From the NCBI GenBank assembly GCA_006739055.1, contig AP019702.1:744501-808500 (forward strand): 64,000 bases of DNA. The letters are read 5' to 3'. A program made the position numbers and the translations under genes. Positions 7,924-16,311 of the stretch are shown here, piece after piece. How positions within the stretch are numbered: position 1 is the first letter of the stretch; each line of letters begins with the position of its first letter. Source of the stretch: Allostella vacuolata. GTDB taxonomy: Bacteria > Pseudomonadota > Alphaproteobacteria > ATCC43930 > Allostellaceae. The notes under the pieces are model-generated. The model was not told the origin of the DNA and did not search any database. It worked only from the letters and a program-made list of their open reading frames with translations.

Positions 7924-10116
7924 TCACGCGGGGTCGAGGTCGATGGCGATGCAGCCGGCCGCGGCCGCGCGCGCGGTGCAGCCGGGCGGCACGACGATGG
8001 TGGTGTCGTAGGATTCGATGATCGCGGGCCCGGCGATCGGCCCGTCCGCCACCGCCGAGCGCGGGGCGAGGCGGGTGGCGACGGGGGGGCAGCCGCGCTC
8101 GAACGACACCATGCGGCTGCCGCTGTTGCCGGCGAGCGCGCTGGGGTCGAGGTCGATGCGGTCGAAGTCGAGCCGGCCGGCGGCGGTGCCGACCGCGGTC
8201 AGGCGCAGGTTGACCAGCTCGACCGGCTCGTCGGCGCGATAGCCGAAGGTCTCGGCATAGAGGCGGTGGAACGCCTCGGCGAGTGCCGCGCGCCTGCTTG
8301 CGTCGAGGCCAGCCGGGTCGAGGCCGCCCGCAGCGAGGCCGCCCACATCGAGATCGGCCACGATGGGCACGGTCAGTTCCGAGGATTGGCCGGCATAGCG
8401 CAGGTCGGCCGAGAAGCGCAGCGTGGCGGCCGCACCGCCATAGCCCTCGGCGGCCAGCGCCTCGCGGCCGTCGGCGGCCAGCGCTGTGCGGGCGGCGTCC
8501 AGGGCGGCGTCCGGCACCGTGGCGAGCGGGGCCAGGATGGCGCGCACGAAGCTGTGCTCGGCCTCGGCCGACAGCATGCCGGCGGCCGAGAAGACCCCGG
8601 CGACCGGGCTGATCAGCACCCGGCGGATGCCGAGCAGGCGGGCGACGTCGACGGCATGGAGAGGGCCGCCGCCGCCGAACGCCATCAGGGCCATGTCGCG
8701 CGGGTCCTTGCCGCGCTCCACGGTCACGGCGCGGATGGCGCGGGCCATGTTGACGTTGGCGACCTGGCGGATGCCGTGGGCGGCGGCGATCGCGTCGATG
8801 CCCAGCGGGTCGGCGACCTCGACCTGGATCGCCGCCAGCGACAGGGCCGGGTCGACCGGCAGGCTGCCGCCGGCCAGCGCCTGGGGGTTGAGCAGGCCGA
8901 GCGCCATGTTGGCGTCGGTCACGGTGGGCCGGCGGTTGCCGCGGCCGTAGCAGGCCGGGCCGGGGTCGCCGCCGGCACTCTCTGGCCCCACCACCAGCAG
9001 CCCGCCGGCATCGATGCGGGCGATCGAGCCGCCGCCGGAGCCGACCTCGGCGATGTCGATCGCCGGCACCTTCAGCATGTAGCCGCCGCCCTTGATGAAG
9101 CGGCTGGGCGAGCTGATGCCGTCGCGGAACTCGTACTCGGTCACCAGCGAGGGCATGCCGCCTTCGATGATCGAGGCCTTGGCGGTGGTGCCGCCCATGT
9201 CGAAGACGATCAGGTCCGGCGCGCCGACCGCGTGGCCGATCCGGGCCGCGCCCGTCACCCCGCCGGCCGGGCCGGAGCCGACCGCGAAGACCGGCTTGCT
9301 GCCCGCCGTGGCGATGCCGACCATGCCGCCGTTGGACGCCATCACCTGTACGGGCGCGGTGATGCCGCGTTCCGCCAGGCGCCGGGTGAGCTGGCCCAGA
9401 TAGACCCGCATCGCCGGCAGCAGGTAGGCGTTCACGACCGCGGTCGAGGTGCGCTCGTACTCCTTGATCTCCGGCAGCACCTCGCAGGAGGCGGTGACCA
9501 GGATCTGCGGCGCCTCGGCGCGCAGGATCTCGACCGCGCGGCGCTCCTGGGCGGCATCGACGTAGCTGTTGATGAAGCAGACCGCGACCGCCTCCACCCC
9601 CTCGGCCAGGAAGAAGCGGGCGGCCGCGCGCACCGCTTCCTCGTCGAGCGGGGTGACGGTGGCGCCGTCGGCGCCGATCCGGCCCGCCACCTCCAGCCGC
9701 CAGCGCCGCGGCACCAGCGGCTCCGGCTTCTTCCAGCCGAGATCGAACATGCCGGGGGTGCGGATGCGCCCGATCTCCAGCACGTCGCGGAAGCCCAGGG
9801 TGGTCACGAGGCCGGTGCGGGCCCCCACCTTCTGCAGGATCGTGTTGGAGGCGACGGTGGTGCCGTGGACGATCTCGCCCACCAGGCCGGGCGCGATGCC
9901 GGCCTCGGCCAGGACCGCGTCGATGCCGGCGACCACGCCCTCGCCCGGGTCGCGCGGAGTGGTGGTGGTCTTGTTCAGGATGATGCGGCCGGACGCCAGC
10001 GCCAGGACGACGTCGGTGAAGGTGCCGCCGACATCGACGCCGATGCGCGCGCCGCCGGCCGGAAGGGATGCCTCGCCGGTCGATCGGGGGCTGGTCGATC
10101 CGTATTCTGGCGCCAT
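7924..10116 (-). CDS. hyuA: Hydantoinase/oxoprolinase subunit A (HyuA)
   Basis: A 730-residue ATPase subunit of the same enzyme. The actin-like phosphate loop is IGVDVGGTFTD near residue 25, followed by EIVHGTTVASNTILQ, and the second phosphate loop is LIVFDMGGTTAKASI. ENERGKDPRD-type features appear as TVERGKDPRDMALMAFGGGG. It is the first gene of a five-gene minus-strand operon with hyuB and the ABC importer. The start lies 25 bases from a palindromic operator shared with the divergent TetR gene, so it is probably repressed by that regulator until ligand is present. The exact substrate (hydantoin, 5-oxoproline, aromatic carboxylation) is open. Confidence 0.94.
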   Translation of the reverse strand: MAPEYGSTSPRSTGEASLPAGGARIGVDVGGTFTDVVLALASGRIILNKTTTTPRDPGEGVVAGIDAVLAEAGIAPGLVGEIVHGTTVASNTILQKVGARTGLVTTLGFRDVLEIGRIRTPGMFDLGWKKPEPLVPRRWRLEVAGRIGADGATVTPLDEEAVRAAARFFLAEGVEAVAVCFINSYVDAAQERRAVEILRAEAPQILVTASCEVLPEIKEYERTSTAVVNAYLLPAMRVYLGQLTRRLAERGITAPVQVMASNGGMVGIATAGSKPVFAVGSGPAGGVTGAARIGHAVGAPDLIVFDMGGTTAKASIIEGGMPSLVTEYEFRDGISSPSRFIKGGGYMLKVPAIDIAEVGSGGGSIARIDAGGLLVVGPESAGGDPGPACYGRGNRRPTVTDANMALGLLNPQALAGGSLPVDPALSLAAIQVEVADPLGIDAIAAAHGIRQVANVNMARAIRAVTVERGKDPRDMALMAFGGGGPLHAVDVARLLGIRRVLISPVAGVFSAAGMLSAEAEHSFVRAILAPLATVPDAALDAARTALAADGREALAAEGYGGAAATLRFSADLRYAGQSSELTVPIVADLDVGGLAAGGLDPAGLDASRRAALAEAFHRLYAETFGYRADEPVELVNLRLTAVGTAAGRLDFDRIDLDPSALAGNSGSRMVSFERGCPPVATRLAPRSAVADGPIAGPAIIESYDTTIVVPPGCTARAAAAGCIAIDLDPA

Positions 10117-10141
10117 GCGCGTTCGTCCGCTCCTGCTGTAT

Positions 10142-10159
10142 TGACCGACCGGTCAGTCA
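10142..10159. promoter_or_regulatory. TetR-type operator palindrome between hyuA and tetR
   Basis: An 18-base palindrome TGACCGACCGGTCAGTCA with a single non-matching symmetric pair. It sits in the 50-base gap between the divergent starts (hyuA 10116, TetR 10167), and its right edge abuts the TetR Shine-Dalgarno AGGAG. The GACCGGTC core is a common TetR-family operator form. Inference: the TetR protein represses both directions. Confidence 0.8.
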
Positions 10160-10166
10160 GGAGCAT

Positions 10167-10904
10167 ATGCTGCCGTCACTCGTGACGACCCGTCAACGCC
10201 CGAAATCGCCCCCGGCCGCAAAAGGCCCCCCCGCGCCGCGCAGCGGCCGCGACCCCGTCCGCACGCGCGAGAAGATCCTCAAGGCGGCGGTCCGGGAGTT
10301 CGCCCAGCGCGGCTATGCCGGCGGCCGGATCGAGGGCATCGCCCGGCGCTCGGGCGTCGCCAAGGGCCTCGTCTTCCACTATTTCGGCAGCAAGGAGGGG
10401 CTCTACGTCGCCGTCCAGGAGCGGATGTACGAGAGCCTGCGGCGGCGCCAGGACGAGACGCAACTGGGCGGGCTGGGCCCGGTCGAGGGCATGCGGCGGC
10501 TGGTCATCGACACCTTCCGCGGCTTCCGCGAGATGCCCGAGATCATCCGCCTGATGAACGAGGAGAACCTGCACCAGGCCCGCCACATCCGCGGCGCCAA
10601 GGCGATCCCGGCGCTCTACAACCCGCTGGTCGCCGCCATCGAGGGGCTGATCACCGCCGGCCGCGCCCAGGGCCTGTTCCGCGCCGACGTCGACCCGGTC
10701 GGCTTCTACATCGCGCTGTCGGGCCTGGGCTACTTCTACATGTCGAACCGCTACACGCTGGGCACGGTGCTGCAGGTCGACCTCGGCGACGAGGCCCGCA
10801 TCGCCGCCTACGAGGAGATGATCGCGGACATGGTGGTGGCGTACCTGCAGGGGGGCGGGGCGCTTCCGGGTGGTCCCGGCCTGTCGGGTTTGAGCGGCTC
10901 CTAA
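10167..10904 (+). CDS. TetR/AcrR-family transcriptional regulator
   Basis: A 245-residue regulator divergent from the hyuAB-ABC operon. After a basic, proline-rich N-terminal tail, the DNA-binding domain runs from about residue 32, with REKILKAAVREFAQRGYAG and the recognition part RSGVAKGLVFHYFGSKEGLY. The C-terminal half is a ligand/dimer domain. The ATG at 10167 is chosen because AGGAG lies four bases upstream and the palindrome at 10142-10159 directly precedes it; longer in-frame readings would start inside hyuA. Its stop overlaps that of the convergent toxin gene by two bases. The inducer is likely the transported or hydrolysed compound. Confidence 0.93.
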   Translation: MLPSLVTTRQRPKSPPAAKGPPAPRSGRDPVRTREKILKAAVREFAQRGYAGGRIEGIARRSGVAKGLVFHYFGSKEGLYVAVQERMYESLRRRQDETQLGGLGPVEGMRRLVIDTFRGFREMPEIIRLMNEENLHQARHIRGAKAIPALYNPLVAAIEGLITAGRAQGLFRADVDPVGFYIALSGLGYFYMSNRYTLGTVLQVDLGDEARIAAYEEMIADMVVAYLQGGGALPGGPGLSGLSGS

Positions 10905-11356
10905 CCCGCCGAGGGTGGAAGGGTCTTGAGCGGATCCACGAAGTCGATCCCTAGGGGGGCGAAGTGCCTCCCGTTGCAGGTCAGGAGCACGAGGCCGTGC
11001 GCCATGGCGGTCGCCGCGACCGCCACATCGGCGAATCCGGGATGCCGTCCGACAGCCAGTGCCTTGTCGGACAGCATTCCTGCAAGCCGGCCGACCTCGG
11101 CATCGACCGGGAGAATCCGGTCGCCCACGCCCTCGATGACGGCGTCGAGCCAGGCCGTCAATCGATCGGCACGTTCCCGTCCCCCGCTGCGCGCCAGCTT
11201 GCAGATCCCCTGTTGCACCTCCGCGACCGAAACCGCGGAGAAATACAGAACCTCATCGTGCGCCCGCAGCCAGTCGGACAATTCCCCATCGAGCGCCGGC
11301 TTCCCGGGGGCCAGCAAGGACAGCACCGAGGTATCGACCAGGAAACCCGTCTTCAG
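10901..11356 (-). CDS. vapC: PIN-domain toxin, VapC family
   Basis: A 151-residue predicted endoribonuclease of a type II toxin-antitoxin pair. PIN acidic residues are visible: the first Asp in FLVDTSVLSLL, a Glu in SVAEVQQGI and Asp in PGFADVAVAATA. No ATG, GTG or TTG precedes the first catalytic Asp in frame after the antitoxin stop. The CTG at 11354-11356, overlapping the antitoxin stop as CTGA, is therefore taken as the start; a GTG at 11326 would delete the first Asp. Coupled translation keeps toxin below antitoxin. Typical VapC length is 130-150, which fits. Confidence 0.85.
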   Translation of the reverse strand: MKTGFLVDTSVLSLLAPGKPALDGELSDWLRAHDEVLYFSAVSVAEVQQGICKLARSGGRERADRLTAWLDAVIEGVGDRILPVDAEVGRLAGMLSDKALAVGRHPGFADVAVAATAMAHGLVLLTCNGRHFAPLGIDFVDPLKTLPPSAG

Positions 11357-11595
11357 AGATCGAGCTTCCGCAGCGGTGTCTGGTCGCGCTCGAACTCCGC
11401 GCCGCCTGGAAATGCCAGCAGGAGTTCGGCGAACGACGGCCGCTTGCCCTCATAGAGCCGTTGCGCATCGCCCACCGGCACAACCACTGCCGCCGGACGC
11501 CCATGTCGCGTGATCGTGGTCGGCTCGCCGTGCTCGGCCGCATCGATCAAGGCAGAGAACTGTGCTTTCGCCTCGCGGATCTGCATGGATCGCAC
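11353..11595 (-). CDS. Antitoxin, Phd/YefM-type VapB partner
   Basis: An 80-residue antitoxin with the Phd/YefM fold at the N-terminus: QIREAKAQFSALIDAAEHGE, then TITRHGRPAAVVVPVGD. The C-terminal tail PLRKLDL is the likely toxin-binding part. The GTG at 11593-11595 is preferred over the ATG at 11584-11586 because GAGGAG lies seven bases before it. A 22-base palindrome just upstream is the likely autoregulatory operator. The toxin follows with overlapping stop and start. Confidence 0.88.
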   Translation of the reverse strand: MRSMQIREAKAQFSALIDAAEHGEPTTITRHGRPAAVVVPVGDAQRLYEGKRPSFAELLLAFPGGAEFERDQTPLRKLDL

Positions 11596-11608
11596 CAGTT
11601 CACTCCTC

Positions 11609-11630
11609 TTGTGATCTCATGTGGTCACAA
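11609..11630. promoter_or_regulatory. Palindromic operator of the toxin-antitoxin operon
   Basis: The 22 bases begin TTGTGA and end TCACAA with CATG in the centre, and 18 of 22 positions are symmetric. It lies 13 bases upstream of the antitoxin GTG and touches its Shine-Dalgarno. Antitoxins of this class bind such repeats to repress their own operon; binding here is inference. Confidence 0.65.
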
Positions 11631-11674
11631 TGGGATTTGCGCTACCGGGAATCAAGGTGCCCAGAGGCTTCCTC

Positions 11675-14600
11675 CTATTGCGCCGCCGCCGAGTAGGCCG
11701 AGGCCAGCTGCCGCGACACCAGCCGGGCATAGAGCCCGCCCTTCGCCAGCAGCGTCTCGTGGGTGCCGGTCTCCGCCACCCGCCCCTGGTCGAGGACGAC
11801 GATCAGGTCGGCGTCGCGCACCGTCGACAGGCGGTGGGCGATGACGATGGTCGTGCGCTCGGCCTGGAGCCGGTCGAGGGAGCGGCGGACCGCCTGCTCG
11901 TTGACGGCATCGAGGTGCGAGGTCGCCTCGTCCAGGATCAGCACCGGCGCGTCCTTGAGGAAGGCGCGGGCGATGGCGACCCGCTGGCGCTGGCCGCCGG
12001 ACAGGCTGGTGCCGCGCTCGCCGACCGGGGAGTCGAGCCCGTCCGGCAGGTTGTCGACGAGGTCGCCCAGCGAGGCGTGGGCGACGGCCGCCTCCAGCTC
12101 GGCCGGGGTGGCATCGGGCCGGGCAATCAGGATGTTGGCCCGGAGCGTGTCGTTGAAGAGGTAGGTGTCCTGGGCGACCAGGGCAATCTGCCGGCGCAGG
12201 TCGTCCAGGCGATAGTCGCGCAGGTTCCGGCCATTCAGCGTGATGGTGCCCTGGTCGGGGTCCCAGAAGCGCATCAGCAACTGCGCGGTCGTGGTCTTGC
12301 CGGCGCCCGACGTGCCGACCAGCGCCACCGTCTGCCCGGCCGCGATGGCGAAGCTGACGTCGGTGAGCGCGGGCCGCGTCTGCCCCGGATAGGTGAAGCG
12401 CACCCCGTCCAGCGCCAGGGCGGCCGGGCGCGGCACGGCGGGCGCGCCCGGCCCGTCGGTCACCGGCACCGGCTCGTTGGCCAGCCCGTAGATGCGCCGG
12501 GTGGCGCCCAGCGTGTCGGCGAGCTGGCGGCCGACCTGGGCGATCTCGGAGATCGGCAGGAAGGCAGCCATGGCGAGCAGCGTCAGCAGCGGCAGCAGGG
12601 CCGGGTCGAGCGCGCCTTGCCCGGCCAGCAGCGCGCCGGTGACGACCACGGCCAGGCCGCCCAGGCCGGTCAGGATCTCCAGCAGGCTCTGCTGGCCGGT
12701 CAGCTCGGAGAAGAAGGGCAGGCGCAGGCGGACATGGTGGTCGGACAGCTCGTCGAGCCGGCCGCCGCGGGCCTTCTCCTGCTGGAAGGCGACGATCTCG
12801 CCCAGGCCCTGGACGGAGTCGACGGCGAAGGCGCCCAGCTCGCCCGCCGCCTCGCGCGCCTCGGAGCCGAGCTGGTCGACGCGGCGCCGGCGCAGGAAGG
12901 GGGCGACGGCGACCGCCAGCAGGAACGGCAGCAGCGCCACCGCGATCCACGGGCTGGCCCAGGCCAGCACCGCCAGGACCGCGGCCGGCACCAGGATGGC
13001 GACGAAGGCGGGGGCGACGGTGTGGGCGAAGAAATACTCCACCAGCTCGATGTCGTGGGTGGCCAGCGCCATCAGGTCGCCGGTGCGCCGCCGCACCAGG
13101 TAGGCCGGCGCCAGCTGGTCGAGCTTGCGGAAGGCGTCGATCCGCATCTCCGCCAGCAGGCGGAAGGCCATGTCGTGGGCGAGCCAGGATTCGAGCCAGT
13201 GCAGCAGGCCGGACAAGGGCGCGATCACCGCCAGGCCCCACAGATAGGGGGTGTAGGGCAGGCCGTTCTTCAGCGACAGGACGACCAGCGCGCTCAGCAC
13301 GCCGACCCCGATGAAGGCGAGGACCCGCAGCACGCCGAACAGGAAGGTCAGCGTGAGCTTGCCCTTCCACGGCAGGATCACCTTCATCAGGGCGACCACC
13401 AGCTGCGGCCAGCCCATGCCCTCGGCCTTGATGATGCCCTCGGTGACCGGCTTGGCGGGAATTCCGCTGCCGTCGGCGGCGCGCTCCGCGACGGCGGCCG
13501 CGGGGGCGGTGTCGAGGATCTCGGCGGCCGAGGATTCGCGGGCCTGCTCGGCCATCAGCCGGGCATAGATCCCGCCCGCCTGCATCAGCGCCTCGTGGCG
13601 GCCGCTCTCCGCGACCCGGCCGCCGTCCAGCACCAGGATGCGGTCGCAGCCGATGACGCTCGACAGGCGATGGGCGAGCACCAGGGTGGTACGGCCCTGC
13701 ATCAGCACGTCGAGCGCCTGCTGGATGGTCGCCTCGTTCTCGGCGTCGACGGCCGACAGGGCCTCGTCCAGGATCAGGATCGGCGTGTCGCGCAAGAGCG
13801 CGCGGGCGATCGCCAGGCGCTGGCGCTGGCCGCCCGACAGCTTGACCCCCTTCTCGCCGATCACCGTGGCGTAGCCCTGGGGCAGGCCCTGGACGAAGCC
13901 GTGGATGTTGGCGGCGCGTGCCGCGGCCTCCACGTCCGCCTGGCTGGCGTCGGGCCGGCCCATCCGGATGTTGTCCTCGACCGTGCCGTGGAAGAGGAAG
14001 GTGTCCTGGCTGACGACCGAGATCATGCCGCGGATCTGCTCGAACGACAGCTCGCGCAGGTCGTGCCCGCCCAGCCGGATGGTGCCCGCCTCGGGGTCGT
14101 AGAAGCGCAGCAGCAGCCGGACGATCGACGACTTGCCGCCGCCCGACGGGCCGACGATGCCGATCCGCTCCCCGGCCTGGACGCGGAAGTCGAGCCCGTC
14201 ATGGATGGTGCGCCGGGTGCCGGGATAGCGGAAGCGCACGCCCTCGAAGGCGACGGTGGGCGCCAGCGGGCGGTCGAGCGGCCGGGCCGGGGCGTCGGCC
14301 ACGAGGGGCGTCTCGTCCAGGATCTGGTAGATGCCCTGGGCGGCCGACATGCCGACCATGCCCTGGTGCAGCACCGAGCGCAGCTCCCGCATCGGCCGGA
14401 AGATCTCCACCCCCAGCATCAGGATGACGACCAGCGAGGTCAGCGCCATCGCGCCGGATTCGACCCGGAAGGCGCCGACCGCCAGCGCCGCCGCGGCACC
14501 GCAGGCAATCGAGGTGTCGGTGATGCCGCGCGCCAGCGAGTTGGTCGCCAGCACCCACATGGTGCGGCGGAAGAGGTCGCGGGCCTCGACCTCCAGCCGG

Positions 14601-15256
14601 TCGGCGCGCGCCTTGCTCTGGCCGAACGCCTTCAAGGTCGCCAGGCCCTGGATCGAATCGAGGAACTCGGACGCGAAGGCGGCATAGGCCTTCTGCCGGT
14701 CGCGCGACTTCTGGACGTCGAGCTTGTGCCAGAGCGCCGGCGCGAACAGCGCGACCAGGGCGAAGGCCAGCATGATCGCGGCGACCGGCAGGTCGATGAA
14801 GGCGATGGCGGCGAAGATCAGGATCGGCGTCAGCAGCGAGATCAGGAACTGCGGCAGGAACTGGCCGAAATAGACCTCGAGCTGCTCCACCCCGTCGATC
14901 ATCGACAGGGTGAGGGCGCCCGACCGCTTGCCGCCGACCGTGCCGGGGCCGAGGTCGGCGATGCGGTCGTAGATCGCCCGGCGCAGCTTCTTCTGCACCC
15001 GCGCGGCCGTGGCATGGGCCATCACCGCGCGCCAGTGCTCGAACACCCCGCGCAGCAGCATGACGAGCGCGATGAGCAGGATCGGCGTCACCATCTGGCC
15101 GATCTCGTGGCCGAGGAAGATCTGGCCGATCAGCCAGCCGAGCAGGCCGAGGCGGGCGACGCCCAGGCCGACCGAGGCGAGGCCGATCGCCACGGTGGCG
15201 GCGATGCGCAGGCGGACCCCTTCGGTGAAGCTCCACAGGCGCGGTTCGAAATGCAT
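11675..15256 (-). CDS. Fused double ABC exporter (two TMD-NBD halves in one chain)
   Basis: A 1193-residue protein made of two complete exporter halves. The first half has membrane segments to about residue 310, Walker A GPSGGGKSS (about 367), VKLSGGQRQR and LILDEALSAVDAENEA. The second has its own membrane block, Walker A GTSGAGKTT (about 980), TSLSGGQRQR and LILDEATSHLDAVNEQ. A linker near residue 600 separates them. The pattern recalls CydDC or MDR-type transporters joined end to end. It is divergent from a LysR gene with a long inverted repeat between them, suggesting regulated export. Substrate is unknown; a CydDC role is possible but no cytochrome bd genes are near. Confidence 0.9.
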   Translation of the reverse strand: MHFEPRLWSFTEGVRLRIAATVAIGLASVGLGVARLGLLGWLIGQIFLGHEIGQMVTPILLIALVMLLRGVFEHWRAVMAHATAARVQKKLRRAIYDRIADLGPGTVGGKRSGALTLSMIDGVEQLEVYFGQFLPQFLISLLTPILIFAAIAFIDLPVAAIMLAFALVALFAPALWHKLDVQKSRDRQKAYAAFASEFLDSIQGLATLKAFGQSKARADRLEVEARDLFRRTMWVLATNSLARGITDTSIACGAAAALAVGAFRVESGAMALTSLVVILMLGVEIFRPMRELRSVLHQGMVGMSAAQGIYQILDETPLVADAPARPLDRPLAPTVAFEGVRFRYPGTRRTIHDGLDFRVQAGERIGIVGPSGGGKSSIVRLLLRFYDPEAGTIRLGGHDLRELSFEQIRGMISVVSQDTFLFHGTVEDNIRMGRPDASQADVEAAARAANIHGFVQGLPQGYATVIGEKGVKLSGGQRQRLAIARALLRDTPILILDEALSAVDAENEATIQQALDVLMQGRTTLVLAHRLSSVIGCDRILVLDGGRVAESGRHEALMQAGGIYARLMAEQARESSAAEILDTAPAAAVAERAADGSGIPAKPVTEGIIKAEGMGWPQLVVALMKVILPWKGKLTLTFLFGVLRVLAFIGVGVLSALVVLSLKNGLPYTPYLWGLAVIAPLSGLLHWLESWLAHDMAFRLLAEMRIDAFRKLDQLAPAYLVRRRTGDLMALATHDIELVEYFFAHTVAPAFVAILVPAAVLAVLAWASPWIAVALLPFLLAVAVAPFLRRRRVDQLGSEAREAAGELGAFAVDSVQGLGEIVAFQQEKARGGRLDELSDHHVRLRLPFFSELTGQQSLLEILTGLGGLAVVVTGALLAGQGALDPALLPLLTLLAMAAFLPISEIAQVGRQLADTLGATRRIYGLANEPVPVTDGPGAPAVPRPAALALDGVRFTYPGQTRPALTDVSFAIAAGQTVALVGTSGAGKTTTAQLLMRFWDPDQGTITLNGRNLRDYRLDDLRRQIALVAQDTYLFNDTLRANILIARPDATPAELEAAVAHASLGDLVDNLPDGLDSPVGERGTSLSGGQRQRVAIARAFLKDAPVLILDEATSHLDAVNEQAVRRSLDRLQAERTTIVIAHRLSTVRDADLIVVLDQGRVAETGTHETLLAKGGLYARLVSRQLASAYSAAAQ

Positions 15257-15305
15257 GGCTCAGACCTTCCTTCGACGATCCGGCAGAACATAGGCTGCAC
15301 AGGAA

Positions 15306-15352
15306 TGTTCGTAACTCGACAGTTTCGAATAGCCGCTGTACGAGTATGAACA
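15306..15352. promoter_or_regulatory. Long inverted repeat between ABC exporter and LysR gene
   Basis: The left arm (15306-15322) begins TGTTCGTAACTCGACAG and the right arm (15336-15352) ends with CGAGTATGAACA after CTGTA. About 15 of 17 bases pair when a one-base shift is allowed, with a 13-base spacer. It lies in the 120-base gap between divergent starts and is AT-richer than its surroundings. A LysR dimer-pair site controlling both genes is the natural reading, though unproven. Confidence 0.6.
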
Positions 15353-15376
15353 TTGCAGCGAAAGGTATCGCAGCCC

Positions 15377-16288
15377 ATGCCGGCGGATTGGAGCGACCTG
15401 CGCGTCTTCCTCACGCTCGCCCGGGAAGGCAGCCTGACGGCCGCCGCCCGGCAGCTCGACGTCAGCCACCCGACGGTCGCCCGGCGCATCAAGGCGCTGG
15501 AGGACCAGATCGGCGCCCGCCTGTTCGACCGGCTGCCCGATCGCTTCGTCCTGACCTCGGCCGGCGAGGAGCTGCTGACCGACGTCAAGGCGATGGACCG
15601 GGCGGCGGAATCGATCCATCGCCGCAGCGCCGGCCTGACCGACACCGTCCACGGCACCGTGCGCCTGTCCGCCGACGAGGCGATCGCCGATTTCGTCGCC
15701 CGCCACCTGCCGCGCATCCGCCATGGCCGCAAATGCGTCGAGATCGAGCTGGTGGCCAGCCACCAGCTGGCCAACCTGTCGCGCCGCGAAGCCGACCTGC
15801 TGATCCGCCAGGACGTGCCGGACATGGCCGGCATCTTTACCCGCAAGCTCGGCCGCACCGTGCATGCCGTCTATGCCCGGCCCGACCTGCTGCCGGCGGA
15901 CCTGGCACCCGACTCGCTGCGCACATTGCCCTGGGTCGGGTTCGACGAGGCACACATCTACATGCCGGGGCAGCGCTGGATGATGGCGATGCTGGACGGG
16001 ATCCGGCCGGTGGTGCGGGTCAACAACTGGCTGCTGCTACGCGAGGCCGCCCGGACCGGCACCGGGCTGGCCGTCCTGCCCTGCTTCATGGGCGATGCCG
16101 ATCCCACACTGCGCCGGCTCGGGCCGCCGATCGAGGAGGCGCACACCGAGCAGTGGCTGCTCGTCCACCGCGACCTGCGCGTCCTGCCCCGCATCCGCGG
16201 CGTGATGGACGCGATCGTCGCCCTGTTCCAGGCCGAGCGCCCGGTGATCGAGGGGCGGGGGCCGGCGCTGGCCTCGGCGGCGGAGTAG
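15377..16288 (+). CDS. LysR-family transcriptional regulator
   Basis: A 303-residue regulator. The winged HTH occupies residues 3-62: DWSDLRVFLTLAREGSLTAA, then RQLDVSHPTVARRIKALEDQ and GARLFDRLPDRF. The rest is the periplasmic-binding-like effector domain (about 90-295). The ATG at 15377 is used; an in-frame TTG at 15353 touches the inverted repeat and is less likely. It is divergent from the double ABC exporter and probably regulates it. Its 3' end faces the amidohydrolase gene with a 12-base gap. Confidence 0.93.
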   Translation: MPADWSDLRVFLTLAREGSLTAAARQLDVSHPTVARRIKALEDQIGARLFDRLPDRFVLTSAGEELLTDVKAMDRAAESIHRRSAGLTDTVHGTVRLSADEAIADFVARHLPRIRHGRKCVEIELVASHQLANLSRREADLLIRQDVPDMAGIFTRKLGRTVHAVYARPDLLPADLAPDSLRTLPWVGFDEAHIYMPGQRWMMAMLDGIRPVVRVNNWLLLREAARTGTGLAVLPCFMGDADPTLRRLGPPIEEAHTEQWLLVHRDLRVLPRIRGVMDAIVALFQAERPVIEGRGPALASAAE

Positions 16289-16293
16289 CGCCC

Positions 16294-16311
16294 GGCGGCC
16301 CTACGGCCGCC
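16294..16311. terminator. Hairpin between convergent LysR and amidohydrolase genes
   Basis: GGCGGCC and GGCCGCC form a seven-base stem around a CTAC loop. It lies just after the LysR stop and includes the amidohydrolase stop codon. There is no U-tract, so termination strength is uncertain. Confidence 0.45.

Noticed and set aside
11621-15349. 1242-codon plus-strand open frame opposite the ABC exporter
   Set aside because: The minus-strand exporter has all motifs in order; the plus frame is a low-complexity shadow.
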